64,000 nt of DNA from Streptomyces sp. NBC_00483 (GCF_036013745.1 NZ_CP107880.1:7750001-7814000), one strand, 5' to 3'. Positions 32,032 to 41,057 are shown, counted from the stretch's first letter. The notes: generated by a model from the sequence alone, not told the origin. Program-made: numbers and translations.

Positions 32032-32760
32032 TCACGCGGCGAGATAGCCGCCGTCCACCGCGAGCACGGCCCCCGTGATGAACCCGGCGTCCGGGCCCGC
32101 GAGGAACGCGACGGCCCCCGCGATCTCGGCGGGTGTGCCCCAACGCCCCATCGGGGTGCGGTCGATGATGCGTCGGCTGTTCTCCGGGTCCTCCTGAAGG
32201 TCACGGGTGAGCGGGGTGCGGATCCAGCCGGGCGCCACCGCGTTGACCCGGATCCCCTGGTCGGCCCAGGCGACGGCGAGGGACTTCGTCAGTTGCATCA
32301 CCCCGCCCTTGCTGGAGCTGTACGCGGGCACCTTGGGGCCGCCGAAGTAGCTCAGCATGGAGGCGACGTTGACGATGCAGCCGCCGGTGTCGGCGAGCGC
32401 CTTGCGGGCCGCGACGCAACTGCGCATCGTCCCGGTGAGGTTGACGCCGACGACTTCGGCGAAGACCTCCGGTTTGTACTCCCGGCCGCGGGCGATCACC
32501 CCGGCCGCGTTGACCAGCACGTCGAGCCCGTCGAGCCCGTCCAGGAAGGCGCTCAGCGCCTCCGCCCGTGTGACGTCGAGTTCCACGGCCCGTACGGCTG
32601 TGGGGAGTTCACCGGCGCACCGGTCCGCGTCGAGACCCGCGACGACGACCTCGTCCCCGTCGGCGGCGAAGCGCCGAGCGATCGCGGCACCGATGCCGCT
32701 GGTGCCACCGGTGACCACCACGGTCCGCCCGCCGGGCCCCGCCACCTCGTCCTGGTGCAC
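32032..32760 (-). CDS. Short-chain dehydrogenase/reductase (SDR)
   Basis: This 242-residue classical SDR has the cofactor motif TGGTSGIG at about 17-24, NAAG, the catalytic serine in NVASMLSYFGG, and YSSSKGG with the Tyr-x3-Lys pair. The ending VLAVDGGYLAA is typical of the FabG-like group. The GTG at 32760 is preferred because of AAGGGGG upstream. It heads the short unit with the cupin and LysR genes, after a terminator. Confidence 0.87.
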   Translation of the reverse strand: MHQDEVAGPGGRTVVVTGGTSGIGAAIARRFAADGDEVVVAGLDADRCAGELPTAVRAVELDVTRAEALSAFLDGLDGLDVLVNAAGVIARGREYKPEVFAEVVGVNLTGTMRSCVAARKALADTGGCIVNVASMLSYFGGPKVPAYSSSKGGVMQLTKSLAVAWADQGIRVNAVAPGWIRTPLTRDLQEDPENSRRIIDRTPMGRWGTPAEIAGAVAFLAGPDAGFITGAVLAVDGGYLAA

Positions 32761-32782
32761 ATGTGCCCCCTTCTGTGTCCGG

Positions 32783-32815
32783 CTCGGAAGCGATCGCGAG
32801 CGCGATCGTTCCGAG
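32783..32815 (-). terminator. Strong hairpin between galactonate dehydratase and the SDR gene
   Basis: CTCGGAA (32783-32789) and CGATCGCG (32791-32798) pair with CGCGATCG (32801-32808) and TTCCGAG (32809-32815), with one bulged G. It lies about 90 bp after the dehydratase stop and 23 bp before the SDR start, so it separates the two transcripts. Its symmetry would also suit an operator. Confidence 0.65.
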
Positions 32816-32903
32816 TCGACCACGGGGGGTGTTCAGGCGTCAGTTCTCATACGCGGGCAGAATGAGGGCCATTCGGATGCGGGCCCGCTCCGGTACCGAA
32901 GTG

Positions 32904-34052
32904 TCACCACTCCGCGAACGACCCGTCCCGGTGCCGCCACACCGGGTTGTGCCAGCTCGTCGCCGAGTCGTCCGCCGCGCGGACCGCCTTCTCGTCGATC
33001 CGTACGCCGAGGCCCGGCAGGGTGGGGCGGGCGAAGTGGCCCTCGTGGAAGCGGAAGACCTCGGGGTCCGCGACGTAGTCGAGGAGTTCGGAGCCGTTGT
33101 TGTAGTGGATGCCGATGGACTGTTCCTGGATGAGGAAGTTGGGTGTGCTGAAGGCGAGTTGGAGGCTGGCCGCCAGGGCGATCGGACCCAATGGGCAGTG
33201 CGGGGCGACCAGCGCGTCGAAGGTCTCGGCGAGCGAGGCGATGCGCCGCGACTCCGAGATGCCGCCCGCGTGCGAGAGGTCCGGCTGGACGACCGCCACC
33301 CCCGACTGGAGCGCCGGGAGCACCTCCGTACGGGAGTACAGCCGCTCGCCCGTCGCGACCGGCGTCGTCGTCGACTCCACCACACGCCCGATGCGGTGCG
33401 TGTACTCGGGCAGGACCGGCTCCTCGACGAACATCGGGCCGTACGGTTCGAGGGCCGCCGCCGCGCGGACCGCGCCCGCCACCGTGAACCGGCCGTGGAA
33501 GTCGACCGCGAAGTCCCCATCAGAGCCCAGGACTTCGCGGGCCACCGAGGCGCGGGTCGCCATCGCTTCGAGGTCGGCGACCGTCGGCAGGCGGTCGGTG
33601 CGGCCCGAACCGTTCATCTTGACCGCCGTGAAACCGGCCGCCGCCTGCTCGGCGATCTGGTCGCGCAGCTCGGCCGGTTCGTCGCCGCCCACCCAGCAGT
33701 AGGCGCGCACCCGTTCACGTACAGGACCGCCCAGGAGCTGGTGCACGGGCGCGTCGTACGCCTGGCCCGCGATGTCCCACAGCGCCTGATCGAGGCCCGC
33801 GACGGCGCTGGAGAGGACCGGGCCGCCCCGGTAGAACGAGCCCTTGGTCATCAGCTGCCAGTGGTCCTCGACGCGCAGCGGGTCCGCGCCGACGAGGAAC
33901 TGGTCGGCGAGTTCGTGGACGGCCGCGCGGACGGTGTCGGCGCGGCCCTCCACCACGGGCTCGCCCCAGCCGACGAGACCGTCGTCCGTCTCGATCCGGC
34001 ACATCAGCCAGCGCGGCGGGACGGCGAAGGTCTCGACTCGGTTGATTTTCAA
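32904..34052 (-). CDS. dgoD: D-galactonate dehydratase (enolase superfamily)
   Basis: This 382-residue enzyme removes water from D-galactonate to give 2-keto-3-deoxygalactonate. The metal ligands D184, E210 and E236, the base H186 (VDFHGRF) and H285 (APHCPLGP) sit where they do in E. coli DgoD. The N-terminal capping domain covers residues 1-115. It is the last gene of the GH42/ABC importer operon, which suggests that galactose released by the beta-galactosidase is oxidised rather than sent through the Leloir pathway. The next enzyme could be the KDG-type kinase at 28701-29675. Confidence 0.9.
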   Translation of the reverse strand: MKINRVETFAVPPRWLMCRIETDDGLVGWGEPVVEGRADTVRAAVHELADQFLVGADPLRVEDHWQLMTKGSFYRGGPVLSSAVAGLDQALWDIAGQAYDAPVHQLLGGPVRERVRAYCWVGGDEPAELRDQIAEQAAAGFTAVKMNGSGRTDRLPTVADLEAMATRASVAREVLGSDGDFAVDFHGRFTVAGAVRAAAALEPYGPMFVEEPVLPEYTHRIGRVVESTTTPVATGERLYSRTEVLPALQSGVAVVQPDLSHAGGISESRRIASLAETFDALVAPHCPLGPIALAASLQLAFSTPNFLIQEQSIGIHYNNGSELLDYVADPEVFRFHEGHFARPTLPGLGVRIDEKAVRAADDSATSWHNPVWRHRDGSFAEW

Positions 34053-34083
34053 GCCAGTTGCTCCCTTGCGGTGTGGCGCCGGG

Positions 34084-34983
34084 TCACTCCTTGACGCTTC
34101 CCTCGGTCAGACCCGTCCGCCAGAAGCGCTGGAGGACGAGCATCGCGAAGGCCAGCGGGATGACGGAGACGAAGGCACCGCCGATGGTGTACTGCGTCAG
34201 CTCCGGGACCCGGTCGGCGGCCTGCTGCCAGGTGACGAGGCCGAGCGTGATCGGGTACTTCCGGTCGTCGGAGAGCATCACCAACGGCAGGAAGTAGTTG
34301 TTCCAGATGTGCACGAACTGGAAGAGGAAGACCGTGACGAGCGCCGGCGTCATGATGCGAAGCACCAGCGTCGCGAAGATCCGCTCCTCGCCCGCGCCGT
34401 CCACCCGCGCCGCCTCCAGGAGCGAGTCGGGGATGGACGCCTCCGCGTAGATCCGGCAGAGGTAGACGCCGAAGGGCGAGACGATGCTGGGGATCAGGAC
34501 GGCCCAGTACGTGTCCGTCAGGTGCAGCTTGCTGAAGAGCAGGTACAGGGGGAGCGCCAGGGCCGTCGACGGGAGCAGCACGCCCGCCAGGACGAACTTG
34601 AACACCGCCTCGCGGCCCCGGAATTGGTACTTCGCGAGGGCGAAGCCGGCCGCCGCGGAGAACAGCGTCGCGAGCACCGCGCCCACCCCCGCGTACAGCA
34701 GGGAGTTCAGCGCCCACTGGAGATAGATGTGGCGGTCGTACGCGAAGACGTTGCCCAGGTTGTGCAGCAGCTGCGGGTTGTCGAACCAGAAGCCGAAGGA
34801 GCCGTAGAGGCTGTCGTTGTTCTTCGTCGTGGCGACGATCAGCCAATACACGGGGACGAGGAAGTAGATCGCGGCGATCGTGAGGACCGCGACCAGCACG
34901 ATCCGGCCCGGCGTGAGGCGCCGTGGCCTGCGCGCCGGTGCCACGGGTGTGGCGGGGGGAGTCTTGACGTCGACAGCGGTCAC
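34084..34983 (-). CDS. Carbohydrate ABC transporter permease, MalG type
   Basis: This 299-residue permease has six membrane segments and the EAA loop SLLEAARVDGAGEERIF near 200-216, the CUT1 (MalG) form. The GTG overlaps the partner permease stop as GTGA. With the MalF-type permease and the binding protein upstream it forms an importer for a di- or oligosaccharide, probably a galactoside since a GH42 gene leads the operon. No ATPase gene is present; Streptomyces importers of this class commonly share one (MsiK). Confidence 0.9.
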   Translation of the reverse strand: MTAVDVKTPPATPVAPARRPRRLTPGRIVLVAVLTIAAIYFLVPVYWLIVATTKNNDSLYGSFGFWFDNPQLLHNLGNVFAYDRHIYLQWALNSLLYAGVGAVLATLFSAAAGFALAKYQFRGREAVFKFVLAGVLLPSTALALPLYLLFSKLHLTDTYWAVLIPSIVSPFGVYLCRIYAEASIPDSLLEAARVDGAGEERIFATLVLRIMTPALVTVFLFQFVHIWNNYFLPLVMLSDDRKYPITLGLVTWQQAADRVPELTQYTIGGAFVSVIPLAFAMLVLQRFWRTGLTEGSVKE

Positions 34984-35966
34984 CGCTCGCTCCTTTGCTT
35001 GCGGGTGACGAGGCTCAGGAAGCCGAAGGACAGGACCATCGCGACCACCGCGAGGATCACGGACTTGGCCGCCGCCACATAGATGTTGGCGTTGGAGAAG
35101 GCGTCGAAGTACGCGCTGAGGTTCGGCGTGTAGTCGGGGATGACGGCCGGCGCGATCTTCTTCAGGACCAGCGGCTCCGCGAACAGCTGCATCGTGCCGA
35201 TGATGGAGAACACGCAGGTGAGGATGAGGGCCGGGCGGACGAGCGGGATCTTGAGGCGCAGCGCGATCTGCCAGGGGCCCGCCCCGTCGATCCTCGCCGC
35301 CTCGTACAGCTCCTGCGGGACGGACTTCAGCTGGGCGACGATGATCAGCATGTTGTAGCCGGCGAACTCCCAGATCACGATGTTCGCGATGGACCACAGC
35401 ACGGTGTCGGGGCCGAGGAAGTCCGGCTGGAAGCCCAGGTCGCCGAGCATTTCGGTGATCGGGCTGATGCCGGGGACGTACAGGAAGCCCCACAGGATCG
35501 TCGCGATGACGCCGGGGATGCCGTACGGGAGGAAGTACGTCGCCCGCATCAGGCCGGCCCAGCGGTCGGATATCTGGTCGAGCAGCAGCGCGAGGACGAG
35601 CGAGAGCAGCAGCATCACCGGGACCTGCACGATGCCGAAGAGCAGCACCCGGCCGAAGCCCTCCAGGAAGGCGTCCTGCTGGAGAGCGATGGCGTAATTG
35701 TCGAGGCCGCCGAAGACGACCTTGGGGGCGCCGAGCCCGAGCGGTCCCGAACGCTCGACCTTCAGCAGGCTCTGGTAGATCGCGTAGAACACCGGGATGA
35801 TCATCGCGAACAGATAGACCGCGAGGAACGGGCCGAGGAACAGCCACGCCTTGCGGTCGGGCCTGGCGCGGCGGGTGCGCCGGCGGCCGGTGGCCTTCGG
35901 GGGCGCGGTCGGGCGCGCGGAGTCGCCGGCGCCGGGCTGCGCGGACTTCACGGACGATGTCGTCAT
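34980..35966 (-). CDS. Carbohydrate ABC transporter permease, MalF type
   Basis: This 328-residue permease starts with a long basic cytoplasmic segment (about 40 residues) and has six membrane segments, with the EAA loop ELYEAARIDGAGPWQIA near 227-243. Its start codon lies within a 14-bp tandem duplication (35963-35990) that also holds the binding-protein stop. It pairs with the MalG-type permease downstream. Confidence 0.9.
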   Translation of the reverse strand: MTTSSVKSAQPGAGDSARPTAPPKATGRRRTRRARPDRKAWLFLGPFLAVYLFAMIIPVFYAIYQSLLKVERSGPLGLGAPKVVFGGLDNYAIALQQDAFLEGFGRVLLFGIVQVPVMLLLSLVLALLLDQISDRWAGLMRATYFLPYGIPGVIATILWGFLYVPGISPITEMLGDLGFQPDFLGPDTVLWSIANIVIWEFAGYNMLIIVAQLKSVPQELYEAARIDGAGPWQIALRLKIPLVRPALILTCVFSIIGTMQLFAEPLVLKKIAPAVIPDYTPNLSAYFDAFSNANIYVAAAKSVILAVVAMVLSFGFLSLVTRKQRSER

Positions 35967-35990
35967 CGTGCGCTCCTCATCGTGCGCTCC
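35963..35990 (-). repeat. 14-bp tandem duplication at a stop/start junction
   Basis: TCATCGTGCGCTCC occurs twice in a row, at 35963-35976 and 35977-35990. Read on the minus strand each copy carries GGAGCGCACGATGA. One copy holds the binding-protein TGA stop and the other the permease ATG with its GGAG site. The duplication separates stop and start by one unit. Confidence 0.92.
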
Positions 35991-37308
35991 TCGCCTTGAG
36001 TCCCTTGGCCTTGAGGTCGTCGACGAACTTGGTCTGCGCGTCCTTCAGCGCGTCCACGAACGAGCCCTTGCCCACGAGGGCGAGCGCCAGGTTGTCCTGG
36101 ATGTGCGTGAAGGACTGCGTGGTGGTCGGCGCGTACCGCCAGGACGTGTCGACGTTGCGGTCGGAGACCTGGAAGACCTCGTTGTAGCGCTGGCCGCTGA
36201 AGAACGGGTCGGGCTTACCCAGCGGCGATTTCGGCAGGTCGATCTTGGCGGCGGGCCAGCCGTACCCGGCCTCGATCAGCAGCTTCATGCTGTCCGGGTT
36301 CGTGTTCAGCCAGTGCGCCACCTTCAGCGCCTCGACCGGGTGCTGGGAGCCCTGGAGGACCGCGGTGGAGGAGCCGCCCCAGTTGGAGGAGGCGTGCGCG
36401 CCCGCCTCCCACTGCGGCAGTTCGGACACCGCCCACTTGCCCTTGGTGCGCGGGGCGTTGCCGCGGATCAGCGCGTCGTACCACTGCGCGCCCGGCCAGG
36501 TCACCAGCTCCCCGGTCTGCAGCGCCTTGTAGAAGGCGCTCTGCGCGTCCTGCGTCTGGAGCACGAAGCGGTCGCGCACCATGCCGTCCCAGTAGTCGGC
36601 GACCTCGAGGGACTCCGGGGAAGTCAGGTCGACGATCCAGGTGTCACCTTCGGTGCGCACCCAGTGGGCGCCGCGCTGCCAGGGGAAGCTGGCGAACCAC
36701 TGGGCGTTGGAGGGCGGGAAGGCCGTGATGTACGAGCCCCGCTTCTTGGCCTTCTTCGCGGCGGCGCGGTACTCGTCCCAGGTTTTGGGGGCCTCGATGT
36801 CCCACTTCTCCAGGACGTCCTTGCGGTAGAAGAGACCCATGGGGCCCGAGGCCTGCGGGATCGCGTACGTGCCGCCCGAGAAGACGCCCTGCTTCCACTG
36901 CCAGTCGACGTAACTGTCCTTGAGCTTGTCCGCGCCGTACTCGCTCAGGTTCGTCAGGCCGCCCTCGAGCATGAACTCGGGCAGCGCGTAGTACTCGACC
37001 TGGGCGAGGTCCGGCGGGTTGCCGGCCTTCACGGCGGCGTGCATCTTCTGGTAGCCGCCGGAGGTGTTGGCGGGCACCATCTGGGCGACGACCTGGATGT
37101 CCGGGTTGCGCTTGTTCCACAGCGCGACCGCCTTCTGCAGCGGGACCCAGGTCCAGAGCCTGAGGGTGACCTTCTGGCCCGGCTTGCGGCCGTGGTCCTT
37201 CGTCATGCGGGCGGCGCCGGCGGATTCACCGCAGGCCGCGAGGGCGGGGGCCGCGGCTGCGGCGGTGGCCCACGTGAGGACCTTTCGGCGGGTGGTTGGT
37301 TGGGGCAT
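35977..37308 (-). CDS. Family 1 extracellular sugar-binding lipoprotein
   Basis: This 443-residue binding protein has a twin-arginine start (TTRRKVLTW) and a lipobox LAAC near residue 25. The SBP_bac_1 domain shows VTLRLWTWVPLQKA, GNPPDLAQVEY and GPMGLFYRKDVLEKW. AAGGAGGT before the ATG is one of the strongest ribosome binding sites in the window. It starts 12 bp after the GH42 gene and should bind the galactoside which that enzyme splits after import. Confidence 0.9.
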   Translation of the reverse strand: MPQPTTRRKVLTWATAAAAAPALAACGESAGAARMTKDHGRKPGQKVTLRLWTWVPLQKAVALWNKRNPDIQVVAQMVPANTSGGYQKMHAAVKAGNPPDLAQVEYYALPEFMLEGGLTNLSEYGADKLKDSYVDWQWKQGVFSGGTYAIPQASGPMGLFYRKDVLEKWDIEAPKTWDEYRAAAKKAKKRGSYITAFPPSNAQWFASFPWQRGAHWVRTEGDTWIVDLTSPESLEVADYWDGMVRDRFVLQTQDAQSAFYKALQTGELVTWPGAQWYDALIRGNAPRTKGKWAVSELPQWEAGAHASSNWGGSSTAVLQGSQHPVEALKVAHWLNTNPDSMKLLIEAGYGWPAAKIDLPKSPLGKPDPFFSGQRYNEVFQVSDRNVDTSWRYAPTTTQSFTHIQDNLALALVGKGSFVDALKDAQTKFVDDLKAKGLKARSAR

Positions 37309-37320
37309 CTGACCTCCTTG

Positions 37321-39309
37321 TCAGTGCAACGTCTGGGCCTGGAGCACGGCGACGCCGTACGCCGGTAGAGACACGCTGGTGGTGGGCTCCGGCTCGGCGG
37401 TGAGGCGGTCCCGCATGGGGGTCGGAAGAGAGACCTCTGCCTCGTTTTCACCGTGGTTGAGCAGGAACAGGAAGTGGCCGGCCGCGCCTTCGCGGACGGT
37501 GGCCTGTACCTGCTCGGGCAGGTCCGGCAGGACGGGGGTGACTCCGGCCTCCGTGCGCACCCGGTCCAACAGGGCCCGCAGCGCGGACGGTTCGAGGCGG
37601 GTGCCGAGGTACCAGGCGGTGCCGTCGCCATACGTGTGGCGGGTGACGGCGGGGCGGCCCGTGAGCTCGCCGTCCTCGAAGACGGCGACGGCTTCGGCGC
37701 CCTCCAGGTCGATGGCCTCGGACCACAGATCGGCGCGTCCGGTCAACTCACCGCTCACCGTGAGGTGTTGGCCCTCGTCGAGCGGCCAGAACTCCTCCGT
37801 GCGGATGCCGAGCAGTCGCCGCAAGTGGGCGGGGTACCCGCCGAGTTCGACCCGGTCGCAGTCGTCGACGATGCCGGAAAAGAACGACACGACGAGATGT
37901 CCGCCGCCCTCGACGTACTCCGCGAGCCGCTCGGCGTTCTCCTGGCTGAGCAGATACAGGTTCGGCACGACGACGAGCTTGTACGAGGAGAGGTCGCGGT
38001 CCGGCGGGACGACGTCGCACGGCACACCCGCGTCGAACAGGGCGCGGTGGTGCGCGAGGTTGATCTCGGTCTGGTTCAGGGCCGTGGAGGGATGCGAGTC
38101 CAGCTCGAGGGCCCACCAGCTGTTCCAGTCGGTGAGGAGCGCGGCGTCGGCGGTCGAACGGGTCCCCGCGATCTCGGGTACCGACGCCAACTCGCGGCCC
38201 AGGTCCGACACTTCGCGGAAGATCCGGGTGTCGGTCCCGGCGTGCGGCACCATCGCCGAGTGGTACTTCTCGGCGCCGCCGCGCGACTGGCGCCACTGGA
38301 AGTAGAGGACCGCGTCGGCTCCCTGCGCGACGGCCTGCCAGCTCCACAGGCGCATCCGGCCGGGCTGCTTCGGGCTGTTGCGCGGCCGCCAGTTGACCGC
38401 GCTGGGCGCCTGCTCCAGGAGCAACCAGGGCTGCCCGCCGCGCGCCGAGCGCATCAGGTCGAAGTTGTACGCGGCGGTGAGATGGGGATCCGGCTCGTAC
38501 GGATCCTGGTAGTGGTCGAGCGCCATCACGTCCATGTGCTCGGACCAGGCGAAGGCGTCGACCGGCTTGTGGTTCGGCATCAGGTTCGTGGTGATCGGCA
38601 CGCCCGGTGTGACGCGACGCAGCACGGCCTCCTCGGCGAGGTAGCACTGGCGCAGCGCGTCGTCGCTGAAGCGCCAATAGTCCAGCTGCTGGGCCGGGTT
38701 GGCGAAGGTGGGGGCGAGGCGTGGCGGCAGGACCTCGTCGAAGTCGTCGTAGCGCTGCGACCAGAAGGCCGTGGACCAGGCCTCGTTGAGCGCGTCCACG
38801 GATCCGTAGCGCTCGCGAAGCCAGCGGCGGAAGTCGGCGGCGGACACGTCGCAGTAGCACTGGCGGGTGTGGCAGCCGTACTCGTTGCCGATGTGCCACG
38901 TGTCCAGGGCCGGATGCCCGGCGTAGCGGGTCGCGAGCCGTTCGACGAGGCGGGTGGCGTGCTCGCGGTAGACGGGGCTGGAGGGGCAGTAGTGCTGGCG
39001 GCCGCCGGGCCACTTGCGCCGGCCGTCCTCGGTCTCCGGGAGCATCTCCGGGTGCAGCCGCGAGAGCCACGGGGGCGGAGAGGCGGTCATGGTGGCCAGG
39101 CAGACCCGGATCCCCGCGTCGGCGAGGTTGTCCATGACGCGGTCGAACCAGTCGAAGTCGTAGGCGCCGGACCGGGGTTCGACCTTGGCCCAGGAGAAGA
39201 TCCCGGCTGTGACCATGGTGACCCCGGCCTCCTTCATCAGCCGGGTGTCCTCGGCCCAGACCTCCTCGGACCACTGCTCGGGGTTGTAGTCGGCGCCGAA
39301 GTGGAGCAT
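37321..39309 (-). CDS. GH42 beta-galactosidase
   Basis: This 662-residue cytoplasmic enzyme hydrolyses beta-galactosides. It has the GH42 start HFGADYNPEQW, acid/base E143 in WHIGNEYG, nucleophile E299 in WLLLEQAPS, and zinc-site cysteines at 108, 146, 151 and 153. The trimerisation and C-terminal beta domains follow. No signal peptide is present. It is first in the operon with a sugar importer and galactonate dehydratase. GTGAGG lies before the ATG. Confidence 0.92.
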   Translation of the reverse strand: MLHFGADYNPEQWSEEVWAEDTRLMKEAGVTMVTAGIFSWAKVEPRSGAYDFDWFDRVMDNLADAGIRVCLATMTASPPPWLSRLHPEMLPETEDGRRKWPGGRQHYCPSSPVYREHATRLVERLATRYAGHPALDTWHIGNEYGCHTRQCYCDVSAADFRRWLRERYGSVDALNEAWSTAFWSQRYDDFDEVLPPRLAPTFANPAQQLDYWRFSDDALRQCYLAEEAVLRRVTPGVPITTNLMPNHKPVDAFAWSEHMDVMALDHYQDPYEPDPHLTAAYNFDLMRSARGGQPWLLLEQAPSAVNWRPRNSPKQPGRMRLWSWQAVAQGADAVLYFQWRQSRGGAEKYHSAMVPHAGTDTRIFREVSDLGRELASVPEIAGTRSTADAALLTDWNSWWALELDSHPSTALNQTEINLAHHRALFDAGVPCDVVPPDRDLSSYKLVVVPNLYLLSQENAERLAEYVEGGGHLVVSFFSGIVDDCDRVELGGYPAHLRRLLGIRTEEFWPLDEGQHLTVSGELTGRADLWSEAIDLEGAEAVAVFEDGELTGRPAVTRHTYGDGTAWYLGTRLEPSALRALLDRVRTEAGVTPVLPDLPEQVQATVREGAAGHFLFLLNHGENEAEVSLPTPMRDRLTAEPEPTTSVSLPAYGVAVLQAQTLH

Positions 39310-39469
39310 CGCACCTCACTCGATCGTCGGGCTGCACGGCTCTGTTCAATCCATTAATTAGGAATTAACGTGGCGGAATATATGAGCGAGGGTGGAGGGG
39401 GTCAACCCCCTTGACCAGCCGGACAGTTGACGATCACGTCCCCGATTCACCGGACCCCGGAGGCAGCCA
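39310..39469. promoter_or_regulatory. Divergent promoter with TTAATT-AGG-AATTAA inverted repeat
   Basis: A perfect 6-bp inverted repeat with a 3-bp spacer, TTAATTAGGAATTAA, lies at 39354-39368 between the GH42 operon and the plus-strand SDR gene. It is an AT-rich island in very GC-rich DNA, which fits an operator at a promoter. The FCD-type GntR protein encoded at 40320-41051 is the closest candidate regulator. Confidence 0.5.
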
Positions 39470-40237
39470 ATGACAGCCCCGCGCGCCACCGACCGCTTCG
39501 CCGGGCGCACCGCCATCGTGACCGGAGCCGCCGCGGGCATCGGCGCGGCGACCGCGCGGCGGCTCGCCGCGGAGGGCGCCGCCGTCGTGCTCGCCGACAT
39601 CGACGAGCGGCACGGGGTCGAGGTTGCCAAGGAGATCGAGCGGGACGGTGGTCGCGCCGCGTTCGTGCCCGCCGACGTCGCGCGCGAGGAGGCCTGGCGG
39701 GAGGCGCTGACCGCCGCGCACGCCTTCGGGCCCGTCGGGGTCCTGGTCAGTAACGCCGTGAAGATCGAGGTCGCCCCGGCGCACGAGACCTCACCCGAGT
39801 CCTGGAACCGCCAGCTGACCATCGGGCTCACGGCGGCGTTCCTCGGCGTGCGGACCTGCCTCGACGACCTGCGCGAGCAGGCGGGCGCGGTCGTCCTGGT
39901 CTCGTCCGTGCACGCCCGGCACGGCATCCCGGGCCACCCGGCGTACGCGGCGGCCAAGGGCGGACTGCTCTCGCTCAGCAGCCAACTCGCCGTGGAATAC
40001 GGCCCGTCGGTGCGGGTCAACACGGTCCTGCCGGGGCCGATCCTGACCGGGGTGTGGGACCGGGTGCCCGAGGAAGAGCGGGCGGCCAGCGTCGCGGAGA
40101 CCGCGGCCCGCCGCTTCGGCAGCCCCGACGAGGTGGCGTCGGCGATCGCATTCCTCGCATCGCCCGAGGCCTCGTACGTGACCGGGACCAGCCTGGTGGT
40201 CGACGGCGGGTGGAGCGTGATGAAGTCCTCGGCGTGA
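39470..40237 (+). CDS. SDR oxidoreductase, candidate galactose/sugar dehydrogenase
   Basis: This 255-residue classical SDR has VTGAAAGIGAAT at about 18-29, the acidic residue after strand 2 (LADIDER) that favours NAD, SSVHARHGIPGHPAYAAAKGG split over about 144-164 with Ser, Tyr and Lys of the active site, and the ending VVDGGW. GGAGG precedes the ATG. Its position opposite the beta-galactosidase and galactonate dehydratase genes makes a sugar 1-dehydrogenase plausible, but the fold alone does not prove it. Confidence 0.85.
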   Translation: MTAPRATDRFAGRTAIVTGAAAGIGAATARRLAAEGAAVVLADIDERHGVEVAKEIERDGGRAAFVPADVAREEAWREALTAAHAFGPVGVLVSNAVKIEVAPAHETSPESWNRQLTIGLTAAFLGVRTCLDDLREQAGAVVLVSSVHARHGIPGHPAYAAAKGGLLSLSSQLAVEYGPSVRVNTVLPGPILTGVWDRVPEEERAASVAETAARRFGSPDEVASAIAFLASPEASYVTGTSLVVDGGWSVMKSSA

Positions 40238-40319
40238 ACGGGCGCCGAACACGGGGTGAACTCCCGCTGCCCCGGCGATACTTGGCGGGCCGGGACGTCG
40301 AGAGAACAGCAGGTAGGAC

Positions 40320-41051
40320 ATGGCGGGGTACGCGCGCCGCGGAGTGCACGGGCAGACCGTGGAGACCATCGCGCACCGGGTGCTGAGCGGCCGGATCGGG
40401 GAGGGTGCGACCCTCGACCTCGGCGCGCTCCAGGACGAACTCGGCGTCAGCCTCACCGCGTTGCGGGAGTCCCTGAAGGTGCTCGCCGCGAAGGGCATGG
40501 TCGACGCCCGGCAGAAGCGCGGCACCTTCGTGCGGCCCCGCGCGGACTGGCATCTGCTCGACGCGGACGTGCTGCGCTGGCAGTTCGAGACGCTGGACGG
40601 CGGCCTCGCGGCGGGCGCGGGCAACCCGCTGCTCGGCGACCTGGACGAGGTGCGCGGCATCGTCGAGCCGGCCGCCGTCCGGCTCGCGGCGCGCCGCCGC
40701 ACGGAGGCCGATCTGGCCGCGCTCGACGCGGCGTTGGAGGCGATGGGGAAGTCGGGTGGTGAGGGCGGCGCGGCCCACGCGGTCGAGGCGGACCTCGCCT
40801 TCCACGGCGCCCTGCTCCGGGCCTCCCACAACGAACTGCTGGAGCGCATGGACCTGGTGATCGCCGCGGGCCTCGCCTACCGCGACCGCCTCGTCCACGG
40901 CACGGGCCGCCACCCCAAGGACCCTGTCCCCAGCCACCGCGCCGTCCTCGACGCGGTCCGCGCGCAGGACCCGGACGCGGCGGAGTCGGCGATGCGTACG
41001 CTCCTGGACCAGGCGGCGCGGGACCTGGGGCGGATCCGCAAGGGGCAGTGA
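40320..41051 (+). CDS. GntR-family regulator, FCD (FadR) subgroup
   Basis: This 243-residue regulator has a short winged HTH (about residues 12-70, LGALQDELGVSLTALRESLKVL) and an all-helical FCD ligand domain with D and H residues for a metal (DLAFHGALLRASHNELL near 157-173). FCD-type regulators often sense sugar acids; DgoR of E. coli, which senses galactonate, is of this group. It sits next to the galactonate dehydratase divergon, so control by galactonate is a reasonable inference. Confidence 0.87.
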   Translation: MAGYARRGVHGQTVETIAHRVLSGRIGEGATLDLGALQDELGVSLTALRESLKVLAAKGMVDARQKRGTFVRPRADWHLLDADVLRWQFETLDGGLAAGAGNPLLGDLDEVRGIVEPAAVRLAARRRTEADLAALDAALEAMGKSGGEGGAAHAVEADLAFHGALLRASHNELLERMDLVIAAGLAYRDRLVHGTGRHPKDPVPSHRAVLDAVRAQDPDAAESAMRTLLDQAARDLGRIRKGQ

Positions 41052-41057
41052 GCGATT

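Noticed and set aside
37453..39357. 634-codon open frame on the plus strand
   Set aside because: It is the antisense shadow of the GH42 gene, whose active-site residues and family start are clear.
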